From an uncultured Desulfosporosinus sp. (lineage in GTDB: Bacteria; Bacillota; Desulfitobacteriia; Desulfitobacteriales; Desulfitobacteriaceae): 59,030 bases of DNA. Below are positions 8,700-19,112 of this stretch, piece after piece. The position numbers and the translations under genes are program-made. The notes under the pieces were generated by a model. It was not told where the DNA came from. It was given only the letters and a program-made list of their open reading frames with translations, and searched no databases. The stretch lies in the NCBI GenBank assembly GCA_927405585.1, contig CAKMJS010000016.1, positions 1 to 59,030 on the forward strand. Reading direction: 5' to 3'. Position 1 is the stretch's first letter; the number at the start of each line of letters is the position of its first letter.

Positions 8700-9702
8700 A
8701 CCTGCACCGAAACGGATTAAATCAATGGACGAGCTGCTTATGGCAGTGGAACCGGAGAGTCAAACAACCAATATAAAAAACGGTGTGGTCCGCTTGAAGT
8801 TTTCTCAGGTAGACTCATACTCCAATCATCCTTTTCGCCTGTACAGCGGTGAGCGTTTGGACGATATGGTTGCAAGCATCAGCAATTATGGCATCCTGAC
8901 CCCAATGATTGCCCGCACCAAGGATAACGGAAGATATGAAATGCTTGCGGGGCACAACCGCATGAACGCCGGCACACTGGCAGGCCTTGACGAAGGCGAC
9001 TTTATTATCAAGGAAAACCTGTCGGACGAGGAAGCGTGGATGTATGTCATTGAAACCAATGTCATGCAGCGCTCCTTTACCGACATGCTGCCGTCTGAAA
9101 AGGCGGCGGTACTCGCTTTGCGACATTCAAAAATGTTCTCCCAGGGCAAGCGCAACGATATTATTGCAGAGCTTATTAAGCTTGAAAAATCCCATGAAAT
9201 CAAGGAAGTCGAAACTTCTGCCCCAGTGGGGCAGAAGTTGACAAGCAGAGATAAAGTCGGGCTGGAATATGGGCTTTCAAAAAACACAGTTGCCCGTCTT
9301 TTGAGAGTTGACAAACTGGACAACGACCTGAAAATACGTGTGGATAACAGTGAAATTTCGATCCGTTGTGCAGTTGACCTCTCTTATCTTGCAGAAGCTG
9401 AACAAGTAGAGGTTAATAAGGTTTTGACAGAGAACGAGTATAAAGTTGATATGAAAAAGACCGATATGCTCCGCAACTACTCCGAAAACAGTAAACTGAA
9501 CGAGAAAACCGCCTATCAGATCCTTTCGGGTGAAGTCAATAAAAAACCGAAATCAACCACACCGCCTCCTGTCAAAATCAAGCACAAGGTCTATTCTAAG
9601 TATTTTCCCGCAGACACAAAGGCGAGTGAGATCGAAAAAATCGTTGACGAGGCCCTGGAATGGTATTTTTCCAGCAAGGTCAAAGAGGGGACGCCTAAAT
9701 GA
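8689..9702 (+). CDS. parB: ParB-like partition protein
   Basis: 337 residues from the ATG at 8689, which has AAAGGAG 10 nt upstream; a GTG two codons earlier is possible. The ParB/Srx domain (residues ~30-115) includes LRLYSGERLDDMV-like and LAGHNRMNAGTLAGL motifs. A helix-turn-helix region (GLEYGLSKNTVARLLRVDKL) follows at ~190-215. It should bind a centromere-like site on the ICE and stimulate ParA. No obvious parS palindrome lies beside it; the palindromes near 24.86 kb are candidates. Confidence 0.85.
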   Translation: MPDRPAPKRIKSMDELLMAVEPESQTTNIKNGVVRLKFSQVDSYSNHPFRLYSGERLDDMVASISNYGILTPMIARTKDNGRYEMLAGHNRMNAGTLAGLDEGDFIIKENLSDEEAWMYVIETNVMQRSFTDMLPSEKAAVLALRHSKMFSQGKRNDIIAELIKLEKSHEIKEVETSAPVGQKLTSRDKVGLEYGLSKNTVARLLRVDKLDNDLKIRVDNSEISIRCAVDLSYLAEAEQVEVNKVLTENEYKVDMKKTDMLRNYSENSKLNEKTAYQILSGEVNKKPKSTTPPPVKIKHKVYSKYFPADTKASEIEKIVDEALEWYFSSKVKEGTPK

Positions 9703-9899
9703 CAAGAAATGTCTTGACTTGTGCGAAGTGTGGAGGCAATGACTTTAAGGTATCCTACGGCACCGACTGCTCCCACGACAAAAAAGGAAATGAAAATTGG
9801 GAGCTGGCGCTGGTCTGCAACCACTGCGGCTACTTGACAACCATAGCCCGCACCAAGGGATACATAGCGAAAATCGAGCCTGTTAACGCAAGGAGGTGA
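9699..9899 (+). CDS. Small zinc-ribbon protein
   Basis: A 66-residue product whose ATG overlaps the ParB stop. The pairs CAKCGG and CNHCGY form a classic two-CxxC zinc ribbon. Function unknown. It lies between the partition genes and the giant polyprotein gene, probably in one operon. Confidence 0.65.
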   Translation: MTRNVLTCAKCGGNDFKVSYGTDCSHDKKGNENWELALVCNHCGYLTTIARTKGYIAKIEPVNARR

Positions 9900-9903
9900 A
9901 ATT

Positions 9904-12900
9904 TTGAGAAAGGATGAAAGACTGAGGACGGTCTATGAAACTATAGCGCCCCACATTACCCGAACCGAGGGCGCATGGCGGGATTATCTCGGTTTTGCGG
10001 CACGGTTTTATAAATACAGCTTTGACAACGCCCTGCTGGTGTACGCGCAAAATCCAAACGTCACCATGCTTGCCACCACACCGATATGGAACAAATTCGG
10101 CAGATACATCGATAAAGGCGCGACAGGACTGGCGGTCTGTGAGTATGACAATGCCAGGTTGACCATCAAGCACCTGTTCGATATCTCTCAGACGAACGGC
10201 CGGGAGATCATTCCGACAAACTGGCAGCTTGATGATAAGATAAAAACAGAGCTGACCAGCCGCCTTTCCTATGCTCACAATCTTACATCCTCCGGTTTTA
10301 CCGAGTGCCTGAACCAATTAGCGGAAGAATCGGTTGCCGAGCGCCTGGACGATTATCTGCAAGATTTTGACTTTGATATTGAAGGCCACCTGTTTTCACA
10401 ATTACCCCAGGACGGACTACTCAGTCAAATCCAGGAGATTGTCAAAGACAGCGTAACCTATTTTATCTGCAAGCGATGCAGCCTTGCGGACGATGAAATC
10501 CATACCGGCGACGGGATGATGACCATTGCCCATTTCGACAGCATTCCGCTGATCGCAAGGCTCGGACACACCGTAACCGACATCTCCAAAGGTATACTTT
10601 GGGAAATGGAACGGACAATCAGAATCATTGAACGGGAAAGGAGGATGACGCATGAGCAAAATCGAGATGATCTACACAGAGAAGGATGGAGTGCTGCTCC
10701 CGAACCTTCAAATCTCCAACAACAGCGAGGACGACAACCAGCCCCTGGGCAAGTATGGCAGAATGGCGATGGAGTACCTGCACGAAAACCATCCGCAGCG
10801 GTTTATGATTTTGAAAATGGATGGCACACTGATGGAGAAAATGCATCGGGTCCACAGGGAAGCGGTGGAGAAAATCGAGTACATCACCCAGCAGATGCTG
10901 GAGGCCGAACCGATGCCGGTAACGGAGGACATCATGGAGAAGACCCGCCACCTGAACAGCCTGCGGTCGGCAGCGGAGGAAATCGTGCTGAACGAGATCA
11001 TATTCAAGGTGAGGTAAGCCCGCCGCCCCCAAACAGTCAAAATGCAGAGCCACCCGAAAGCGAACAGGAGTCGCCGCCGGACAGCTCTTTTTTTGTGCAA
11101 AAAACACAGAGCTTGCAAGAGCGATGGGCCGACAGGCTAACGGAAAATGTGCTCCCCATCCCCATTGAGGAAGGAGTACCCACACCGAAAAAAGTGGCGG
11201 TTGTTAGAGAGTGGCTGCAAAAAAACAGCGATATCTATTTCCCTGTCTATGCCGTGATGTATCATGCCACAGGCTCAAAGCTTCCGATTTTGGAGGAAGG
11301 TCTGCTGCCCACCAGCGAAGCAAGGCGGCGGTCCTATCAAAGTACAAGCGGGTATGTTTACCTTGCCAATACCCCTGAACGGGCAAAAAACTTTGGCGAT
11401 CTTGGAAATATGTCGGATTCGACGGTTTATGAGGTTATCATCCCCATCCACAAGCTGCTGGCAGACATCGACCAATTGAACAATCAGAGAGCCACGGGTA
11501 AAAAAGTGGGTAACAGTGTCGCCGAGAGCATCGTATATGGCGGCGGAGCAAGAGTAAAGGGCACTATCGCGCTGTGGCAGATTAAAGCCTTTGACTATGA
11601 GGCATACAGCAATTCCAAGGATGAGGCAACGAAGCAGGCCGAGCTAAAAGCTTCCTATATAAATATAGAATATACGGACGAACAGGTACGGGAATATTAC
11701 GAAGGCATTTTAAAAAGCACCGATCTTTATCCTCTTGAAATGTATGAAAAAATTCAGGCGCTTTTCGCAACCGACATGCCTCTTGAAGACAAGGCGGTCG
11801 CTCTATCCAAAATTTACGAGGACTACGGCAATGCGGAATATCAGGCGGACGTGCTGCTAAAAACCACTCACCGGGGCGCAGACGGGATGTCGTTTTCCTT
11901 CGGGGACGGCTATACACACATACCTTGGCATACCATCGCCAACATCATAAGAATGCTCATTGACGAAGGCGAATATCCGGTGTCTATTTCGGAGGAAAGC
12001 CTCGCGGACCGAATCGGCGACTTTAATATCCCCGATGAGATTGATGAAATGCGCATCGTAGACGGGGAAGTTTCTCCCATTGCCCATGAAAAAGAGGAAT
12101 CGAGCGAGCAGGAGCTGTATGCCTGTGTGGACAGCTATCTTTGCAATATGCAAATCGTATATAAAGGCTGGCATGGTGAAATAGCGGCGGAGCTTGCCAA
12201 TGACAATGAAATAGATAAATATCTGATGACCGACTATTTCCGGGACCTGGATGAACGCGAAACGCGGATTGACGATCACGTTGTCACCTGTGCTGTAGAG
12301 GATAACGGCGTTGAATTCCTGATTGACCACTATGTTGTCGGGCTGTCCTGGACGGAGCTGGCTGAAAGGATAAAAATCCTGGTCGAAACCGACGCTTTCC
12401 CCGTGACTCAGACCTTAGAAACAAAAAAAGAAGAACAGCAGCCATTTATCAATGTCCTGGTGGTAGAACTGGAGATAGAGCCCTATCTCACCGCCATCCC
12501 AAGAGGAAACAATGCCTTACAGGAAAAAGTCGGCGGTCTGATTACCACCATTGAAATCGGGGACGGCATAGATGCCGTCTGCGCCGATGATGCCGACTTT
12601 GAAACCACGCCTATCAACCGCATGATCGACGGCCAGCCCATCTTCGGCACCTTTGTTGTGGCACGGGTGGACTACAACACAGGAAAATATGAATCTCTGC
12701 AAGACACCGATATCAAAAAGTACATGGCTGAATTCGCCACTCCGCTTGTGGACATTACCAGACTGGCTGCGGAGTATGAGGAAATGGAAGCGGCACAGGA
12801 AGACGCCGAGCCGGATATTGAAGCGACGGGCTTTTATCCCCCGCAGCCCGCGAAAAAGCAACCAGGCTATGAGGAAGACCCTAGTATCCGCGGCAGTACT

Positions 12901-15900
12901 GACTTTACACAAATTGAGGATATATCTAGGTCTGACGAAATAGAACCCCTTGTACCTAAGCCTGTTGCCAATCAGCAAATAAACCTGTTCGATATGGAAG
13001 CTATCCCGAAGGATAAAGAAGCAGAGCTTATTGAATATGTGCTGCTGGAGGGCAGCCGAGTCGCCGGAGGCAAACAGCGTATCTATAAATTTGCTATGAC
13101 CCAACCCACCGGCTCTGACTTTGAAAAAATGTTAAAGAACGAATACGGCATTGGCGGCCATACCGTCGGCAAGCATGGCATCGGTTTTGAAAACCATGAC
13201 AGCAAGGGAATCGTATTTGACTGGACCGATGATAAAGGAGAAAAGCACGAAACCAAAATAACATGGATTCGGGCAGCTATTGGCATTCAAAGGCTCATTG
13301 ATCAGGGACGGTATATCGGAAAACCCGCACCCGCTCGTACATTTGAGACTGTACCCTCGGCAGAAACCGAGCCCGTTGCAAAGCTTATTCCAAAACCCCG
13401 CCCTGTTAAAACCAATTTCCGTTATTCCGAGGACTATGCCCTCTATCCAAACGGTGTGAAAACCAAGTACAAAAACAATGTGGAAGCAATCAAGCTACTA
13501 AACAAAATCGAAAGCGAAAAACGGCTTGCCACAACCGATGAACAGATTGTCCTGGCCCGGTATGTGGGCTGGGGCGGCCTTGCCAATGCCTTTTCCGATA
13601 CGGCCAGCGGCTGGGAGAAGGAATACCACGAATTGAAGCACCTGCTGGATGAAAAGGAATACGCAGATGCCTTAAATTCGGTTGTCACCGCCTACTATAC
13701 AGAACCGGAGCTAATCAGGCGTATCTACAATGCCTTTGAAAACTTTGGCTTTACAGGCGGAGAGGGTAGGAAAATACTTGACCCCGCGATGGGAACGGGA
13801 AACTTTTTTTCCGTGCTTCCCGAAAGCTATGAGGGAACGCCCCTGTATGGCGTGGAATTGGACAGCATCACAGGCAGGATCGCAAGGCAGCTTTATCAAA
13901 CGGCGAATATCCAGGTACAGGGCTTTGAAACCACTCGTTTTGAGGACAACTCCTTTGACATTGCCATCGGGAACATCCCCTTTAACAACATCAAGCTCTA
14001 TGATAAGCGATATGATAACGAGGATTTTCTGATCCATGATTATTTTATTGCCAAATCCCTTGACCTTGTAAAGCCCGGCGGCATCATCGGCTTTATCACA
14101 AGTAAAGGCACGATGGATAAAAAAGATACCAGTGTCCGTGAATACATTGCCCGCAGAGCCGACCTGATCGGCGCCATCCGGCTACCGAACACAGTGTTTA
14201 AGGCTCTTGCCGGGACGGAGGCTACGGCGGACATCCTGTTCTTTCAAAAGCTGGAGTCTCAGCGTACCGTAGATAAATATTTCCTGCCCGATTGGGTGTT
14301 CGTCAATTCCAGAAAGCCCGATTACATGAATATGAACCAATATTTCATCGACCATACGGAGATGGTATTGGGTGAAATGCAGTTTAGCAGGAATATGTAT
14401 GGGCGTGAGGATGGTACGGCCTGTATTGCTCCCGAAGGGCAGGACCTTTACGCGGAGCTTGACATAGCCATAGGAAATCTGCACGCCACCTTTAACGCCG
14501 AAGCAGACCAGCCCTTTGAGGAAATTGAGGAGGCCGAAGATGGAAACACTGGTGAGCTGGACGCACCCGAAGGGACGAAAAATTATACCTATGTGGTGCA
14601 GGACGATCGGATTTACTACTGCGAGCGTAACAAGCTGATACCGCAGGACTACACCGGCAAACGCGCCGAGCGCATCAAAGGACTGTGCGAAGTCAGGACG
14701 GCACTGCTGGAAGTCATCCGAATTCAGACCCATGATTACGCGCCTGACGAATTGAAGCAGGCGCAGAAAACCTTGAACGGGGTGTATGACCGCTTTGTAA
14801 GACAGTGCGGGGCCATCAATGACAAGGCCAACATCGCCGTATTCTCCGATGACGACCAGTTCCCTCTGCTTCGTTCCATTGAGGATCAGAGCAAGGATAA
14901 AAAATCATGGAACAAGGCCCCCATTTTCCATAAGGCCACCATCAAATCCTATCGCCGTCCCACCCATGCCGAAACAGCCAAGGAAGCCCTTGAAATATCG
15001 TTGAACCAAAAAATGAAGGTTGATTTGCCGTATATGGAAAAGTTGACCGGCAAATCGGCAGATGAACTTATCAATGAGCTTGGGGATCGCACCTATCTCA
15101 ATCCGCAGAAATACTACGGCAATTATTATGAAGGCTGGGAACTGAATGAGGAATATCTGAGCGGACAGGTGTGGGATAAGCTGCTCTATGCCAAACAGAA
15201 GGCCGAAGAATATCCCGAACTGTTTGAGAGAAATGTGCAGGCCCTTGAAGCGGTGCAGCCCAAATGGCTGGAACCCTCCGAGATTGACTTCCGCATCGGA
15301 AGTCCCTGGATACCCATTGAATATTTCCAGCATTTCATGCACGAGACCTTTGGCACTACGGATTATCTAAGGGACTCAATTACGGTTGACTATATGGAAT
15401 ACACCACCACCTGGCGCATCAACGGAAAGACAAGGGAGCCCACCTCCGTCAAGGTCAACAACACCTACGGCACAAAACGGGTCAATGCTTATCAGATTTT
15501 CGAGGATTGCCTCAATCTCCAACCCACCACGGTGCGCGATCCGGTCCCCTATGTGGACAATAACGGTAAAAGCCAGGTGCGGTACGTGGTCAATGCCAAT
15601 GAGACCATGATTGCACGGGCAAAGCAGACTCAAATCAAGGAAGCCTTTGCCTCATGGCTGTTTAAGGATACGGACAGAGCTGATATCCTGCTTAAAATAT
15701 ACAATGAGAAATTCAATACCATTCGCCCCCGTGTCTATGACGGCAACCACCTTATCTTTCCCGGCATGAGCGAGGAAATGGAGCTAAGACCCCATCAAAA
15801 GAACTTTGCGGCACGGGTTATCTATTCCGGTACGGGACTGGCCGGTCATGTTGTGGGTGCGGGGAAAACGGCGGCGATGATTGCGGCGAGCATGTATCTC

Positions 15901-18270
15901 AAAAATATTGACGCCATCAAGAAACCCGTCTATGTGGTGCCCAACCACCTGACTGAGCAGTGGGCAAAGGAGTTTTACCGGTTCTTCCCGCAGGCCAACA
16001 TCCTTGTTACCACCAAAAAAGATTTTGAAGCGAAGAACCGGAACAAGTTTGTTTCCAAAATCGCTATGGGTGAGTATGATGCGGTGATCATCGGCCATTC
16101 CCAGTTTGAAAAAATACCTATTTCCAAAGAACGGCAGGAAGCGCAGATCAATAACGAGATCAACCAGCTTTCCTATATCATCAAAAAGATAAAAGAAGAA
16201 AAGGGAGAAAATTGGGCGATCAAGCAAATGGTCATCTTTCAGAACAACCTTAAAGCCCGCCTCGACAGGCTGGCGGCAGAGGGAAAGAAGGATGACCTTT
16301 TGAATTTTGAGCAGCTTGGCGTGGATTATATGTTTGTGGACGAGGCCCATGCCTATAAGAACTGCTTTACCTACACTAAAATGCGCAATGTGGCAGGCAT
16401 TGGCCGGTCTGCAAGCCAGCGGGCGACGGATATGCTTTTGAAATGCCAGTATTTGCAGGAAATGGGCAGTGGTAAAGGCGTAGTATTCGCTACCGGCACA
16501 CCTATCTCCAACAGCATGAGTGAAATGTTCGTCCTGCAGCGGTATTTGCAGCCGCAGATGCTGGCAAGATTGGGACTCAACTATTTCGATTCCTGGGCGG
16601 CAACCTTTGGTGAAGTGATATCGTCTCTGGAAATCACGCCGGAAGGCTCCGGCTACCGTATGCGGAATCGCTTCGCGAAATTCCACAACCTGCCGGAGTT
16701 GATGAACATCTTTCAGCTTGTGGCGGATATCCAGACCGCCGATATGTTGAACCTGCCTGTTCCCGAAATCAAGGACGGCAAGGCCACCATTATTGCCACC
16801 GAAGCTACACCCTTCCAGAAGATGATTATGGAAAGCTTTGTGGAGCGTGCGGAGAAAATCCGCAACCGTGAAGTTGAGCCAGATGAAGATAACATGCTCA
16901 AACTCACCGGTGAAGCGAAACTGATGTCCATTGATCCCCGCCTGGTCTACGAAGATGCACCTAATGACCCGGACAGCAAATTGAATATAGCCATTGGAAA
17001 CGTCTTTGATATCTGGCAGGAAAGCTCTGAGCAAAGACTGACACAGCTTGTGTTCTGCGACAGCGGTACGCCAAAGCCCGGACAGTTTAACGTCTACGAT
17101 GAAATGAAAAGGTGTTTGACGGAAAAAGGTGTTCCGACCGATGAAATCGCCTTTGTCCATGACGCTAAAACCGACGAGCAAAGAGAAAACCTATTTGAAA
17201 AGGTGCGCATGGGTGAAATCCGAATCCTGCTGGGCAGCACAAGCAAGCTTGGCACCGGAACCAACGTACAGGACAAACTGGTTGCGGTCCATCACCTGGA
17301 CTGCCCGTGGCGCCCATCGGATATCGAGCAGCGCGACGGCAGGATACTTCGCCAGGGCAATCAAAACCCTGTTGTCAAAATCCTGCGGTATGTCACGAAG
17401 GGTACGTTTGATGCTTATCTCTGGCAGATTCAGGAGCAAAAATTGAAGTACATCTCACAGGTGATGACGGGCAAGAGCATTTCCCGCTCCTGTGAGGATA
17501 TGGATGAAACGGTGCTTTCCGCTGCCGAGGTCAAGGCGATTGCGACCTCCAATCCTCTGCTGGCAGAAAAAATGGAAGTGGACAACGAGCTTATACGGCT
17601 GAAGCTGTTAAAAGGCAACTGGAACAATGAACGTCTGACCCTGGAACGAAATATTAAGGATCAATACCCCGATACCATTGCCTATTGTGAAAAGAAGATT
17701 GCGAGCATCCGTAAAGACATGGAATTGCGGGAGAAAACCGAGGGGAAAGACTTTTCGGCAGTGATTGATGGCAAAACCTATGATGAGCGTGTCAAGGCTG
17801 GAGAGCAGCTCCTGCTGATGATGAAGCTCCATGACATTGCGATAAACGGCGAACCTTTGCCTGTCGGTGAATACAGGAGCTTCCGTCTCTTTCTTGTCCT
17901 GAATGCCTTTAAACAACTGGAACTGTTGGTAAAAGGCGACAACACCTACAGCACACCCCTTGGCGATTCATCCCTTTGCGGTATCACAAGGCTTGAAAAC
18001 GTGGTTGAAAAGATACCGGTGGTGCTGATGAATATGGAGCAAAAGCTGGCGGATACCCAAACTCAGCTTGAAGAAGCCAGGAAGGAAGTCCAAAAGCCCT
18101 TTGAGTATGAACAGCGCCTGAACGAGTATTCGGCGCGGCAGGCGGAGATCAATACCAGGCTGGAGTTTAAGGAGTTTCAAAAACAAGAGGAAGTCATATT
18201 TGAAGAAAAAACCGCGGCTGAGACAGAGAAGGCTTGTAATAAAGAAGCCTGGGAGGCGGAATATGCTTAA
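9904..18270 (+). CDS. Giant polyvalent protein: adenine methylase plus SNF2-type helicase
   Basis: 2788 residues from a TTG with GGAGGTG upstream. Residues 1-240 are an ArdC-like ssDNA-binding type region. Residues ~250-371 are a Pro/Gly/Asp-rich linker that also encodes tnpV in another frame. At ~440-560 a domain with YHATGSK (H454-A-T456) and GYVYLANTPERAKNFGD resembles ADP-ribosyl/phosphotransferase folds (inference). A DUF3846-like block lies near 860-970 and an LPD-type block near 1045-1140. N6-adenine methylase motifs are DPAMGTGNFF (1293) and NIPF (1357). Helicase motifs are VGAGKT (1984-1989), VDEAH (2145-2149) and GRILRQG (2479-2485). Such 'phage-like barrier protection' proteins are thought to shield incoming ICE DNA from host restriction. 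It is intact. Confidence 0.85.
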   Translation: MRKDERLRTVYETIAPHITRTEGAWRDYLGFAARFYKYSFDNALLVYAQNPNVTMLATTPIWNKFGRYIDKGATGLAVCEYDNARLTIKHLFDISQTNGREIIPTNWQLDDKIKTELTSRLSYAHNLTSSGFTECLNQLAEESVAERLDDYLQDFDFDIEGHLFSQLPQDGLLSQIQEIVKDSVTYFICKRCSLADDEIHTGDGMMTIAHFDSIPLIARLGHTVTDISKGILWEMERTIRIIERERRMTHEQNRDDLHREGWSAAPEPSNLQQQRGRQPAPGQVWQNGDGVPARKPSAAVYDFENGWHTDGENASGPQGSGGENRVHHPADAGGRTDAGNGGHHGEDPPPEQPAVGSGGNRAERDHIQGEVSPPPPNSQNAEPPESEQESPPDSSFFVQKTQSLQERWADRLTENVLPIPIEEGVPTPKKVAVVREWLQKNSDIYFPVYAVMYHATGSKLPILEEGLLPTSEARRRSYQSTSGYVYLANTPERAKNFGDLGNMSDSTVYEVIIPIHKLLADIDQLNNQRATGKKVGNSVAESIVYGGGARVKGTIALWQIKAFDYEAYSNSKDEATKQAELKASYINIEYTDEQVREYYEGILKSTDLYPLEMYEKIQALFATDMPLEDKAVALSKIYEDYGNAEYQADVLLKTTHRGADGMSFSFGDGYTHIPWHTIANIIRMLIDEGEYPVSISEESLADRIGDFNIPDEIDEMRIVDGEVSPIAHEKEESSEQELYACVDSYLCNMQIVYKGWHGEIAAELANDNEIDKYLMTDYFRDLDERETRIDDHVVTCAVEDNGVEFLIDHYVVGLSWTELAERIKILVETDAFPVTQTLETKKEEQQPFINVLVVELEIEPYLTAIPRGNNALQEKVGGLITTIEIGDGIDAVCADDADFETTPINRMIDGQPIFGTFVVARVDYNTGKYESLQDTDIKKYMAEFATPLVDITRLAAEYEEMEAAQEDAEPDIEATGFYPPQPAKKQPGYEEDPSIRGSTDFTQIEDISRSDEIEPLVPKPVANQQINLFDMEAIPKDKEAELIEYVLLEGSRVAGGKQRIYKFAMTQPTGSDFEKMLKNEYGIGGHTVGKHGIGFENHDSKGIVFDWTDDKGEKHETKITWIRAAIGIQRLIDQGRYIGKPAPARTFETVPSAETEPVAKLIPKPRPVKTNFRYSEDYALYPNGVKTKYKNNVEAIKLLNKIESEKRLATTDEQIVLARYVGWGGLANAFSDTASGWEKEYHELKHLLDEKEYADALNSVVTAYYTEPELIRRIYNAFENFGFTGGEGRKILDPAMGTGNFFSVLPESYEGTPLYGVELDSITGRIARQLYQTANIQVQGFETTRFEDNSFDIAIGNIPFNNIKLYDKRYDNEDFLIHDYFIAKSLDLVKPGGIIGFITSKGTMDKKDTSVREYIARRADLIGAIRLPNTVFKALAGTEATADILFFQKLESQRTVDKYFLPDWVFVNSRKPDYMNMNQYFIDHTEMVLGEMQFSRNMYGREDGTACIAPEGQDLYAELDIAIGNLHATFNAEADQPFEEIEEAEDGNTGELDAPEGTKNYTYVVQDDRIYYCERNKLIPQDYTGKRAERIKGLCEVRTALLEVIRIQTHDYAPDELKQAQKTLNGVYDRFVRQCGAINDKANIAVFSDDDQFPLLRSIEDQSKDKKSWNKAPIFHKATIKSYRRPTHAETAKEALEISLNQKMKVDLPYMEKLTGKSADELINELGDRTYLNPQKYYGNYYEGWELNEEYLSGQVWDKLLYAKQKAEEYPELFERNVQALEAVQPKWLEPSEIDFRIGSPWIPIEYFQHFMHETFGTTDYLRDSITVDYMEYTTTWRINGKTREPTSVKVNNTYGTKRVNAYQIFEDCLNLQPTTVRDPVPYVDNNGKSQVRYVVNANETMIARAKQTQIKEAFASWLFKDTDRADILLKIYNEKFNTIRPRVYDGNHLIFPGMSEEMELRPHQKNFAARVIYSGTGLAGHVVGAGKTAAMIAASMYLKNIDAIKKPVYVVPNHLTEQWAKEFYRFFPQANILVTTKKDFEAKNRNKFVSKIAMGEYDAVIIGHSQFEKIPISKERQEAQINNEINQLSYIIKKIKEEKGENWAIKQMVIFQNNLKARLDRLAAEGKKDDLLNFEQLGVDYMFVDEAHAYKNCFTYTKMRNVAGIGRSASQRATDMLLKCQYLQEMGSGKGVVFATGTPISNSMSEMFVLQRYLQPQMLARLGLNYFDSWAATFGEVISSLEITPEGSGYRMRNRFAKFHNLPELMNIFQLVADIQTADMLNLPVPEIKDGKATIIATEATPFQKMIMESFVERAEKIRNREVEPDEDNMLKLTGEAKLMSIDPRLVYEDAPNDPDSKLNIAIGNVFDIWQESSEQRLTQLVFCDSGTPKPGQFNVYDEMKRCLTEKGVPTDEIAFVHDAKTDEQRENLFEKVRMGEIRILLGSTSKLGTGTNVQDKLVAVHHLDCPWRPSDIEQRDGRILRQGNQNPVVKILRYVTKGTFDAYLWQIQEQKLKYISQVMTGKSISRSCEDMDETVLSAAEVKAIATSNPLLAEKMEVDNELIRLKLLKGNWNNERLTLERNIKDQYPDTIAYCEKKIASIRKDMELREKTEGKDFSAVIDGKTYDERVKAGEQLLLMMKLHDIAINGEPLPVGEYRSFRLFLVLNAFKQLELLVKGDNTYSTPLGDSSLCGITRLENVVEKIPVVLMNMEQKLADTQTQLEEARKEVQKPFEYEQRLNEYSARQAEINTRLEFKEFQKQEEVIFEEKTAAETEKACNKEAWEAEYA
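10652..11017 (+). CDS. tnpV: TnpV-like protein nested inside the giant gene
   Basis: 121 residues in a different frame from the enclosing gene. AAAGGAGG lies 7 nt before the ATG, an excellent ribosome site. The sequence (PLGKYGRMAMEYLHENHP, MEKMHRVHREAVEKIEYI, HLNSLRSAAEEIVLNEII) matches my memory of transposon-encoded TnpV proteins: a 'GKYG' start, a long helix and a C-terminal 'N.IR..A.EIV...LIY' helix. The enclosing frame reads through as a low-complexity linker, so both products appear to be made. TnpV is regarded as an accessory of excision; function unproven. Confidence 0.75.
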   Translation: MSKIEMIYTEKDGVLLPNLQISNNSEDDNQPLGKYGRMAMEYLHENHPQRFMILKMDGTLMEKMHRVHREAVEKIEYITQQMLEAEPMPVTEDIMEKTRHLNSLRSAAEEIVLNEIIFKVR

Positions 18271-18292
18271 ACCGCTTTCCCAGGCTTTGCTT

Positions 18293-18961
18293 TTATTGTC
18301 CGTTCTGGTTCTCCAGAGCATCCTCTAAAGCAGCCCTCAATTTTGAAAACCTATATTCAAAATTAGCACTGAGAATTTTCTTTGGAATAACCCGTTGTCC
18401 ATGTATTAACATCTCCGCCATTTGACCTAATACTATTTTCAACAAAATCTCTGGAACTGGTAACCATGATGGTCTATTTAGAACTTCGCCTAGAACCTTG
18501 TATGCTTCTTTTTCCCAATCTCGGCAAACTTGAGCTAGGAAATCCTGACCAACTTCATCAGACTCTGTTAGCTCATCATCCTCACGGGGTCCATAATATC
18601 CAACTGCTGAAGCGTTAATTAGAACTTTTGGCTGAATAGTACCATTATTGATAGCCGTAACAATTGCTCTAGTAGTTCTAATCCTACTTGCTAAAATCTC
18701 ATCTTTCACTGAGTTGATCCATCGACGATTACCGATTGACTCACCCGCTAAGTTGATCACTACGTCAGTTTGCTGTAGCTCATAAATCGAAGATAGAGGA
18801 GAAACATTGTCCCATTCTATTACCTTAACTTTATTTTCAAAGCTGCTGGCAGTTTTTTGGGGATTTCTCGTTACAACATATACCTGATATCCATTCTTAA
18901 GTAATTCCCCTATAAGATTTCTTCCGACGAAACCCGTCCCACCAAAAATTAACACATTCAT
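18293..18961 (-). pseudogene. TIGR01777-type SDR epimerase with internal deletion
   Basis: It opens with the Rossmann motif GGTGFVGRN and contains VVINLAGESIGNRRW and INASAVGYYGP, typical of the YfcH/TIGR01777 epimerases. The family is about 300 aa. Here 222 aa remain because the sequence jumps in frame from DWEKEAYK to VLGEVLNRPSWLPVP, losing the middle ~75 residues of the substrate domain. The C-terminus (EYRFSKLRAALEDAL) is normal. It is oriented against the ICE operon and is likely non-functional. Confidence 0.75.
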
Positions 18962-19112
18962 CTTTCCACCTCCGAAATGGCGTCTAACGTTAGGCGGCGG
19001 ACTATGCCCCTTTATTCAGAGACGACCATGGACGGGAGTCCCTTTGAACTTCTCCCGAACTGTATTAATGCACTAAATAAGAAGATTGCGTAACAATTTT
19101 TGCTTGGTTTTT

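Noticed and set aside
15784-17181. A 465-codon open frame on the minus strand
   Set aside because: It lies wholly antisense to the helicase part of the giant gene, has no ribosome site and looks like no protein family.
18982-18995. Integron attC site (GTCTAAC next to GTTAGGC)
   Set aside because: The two core motifs match but abut directly; the hairpin arms of an attC site are missing and there is no integrase or cassette array.
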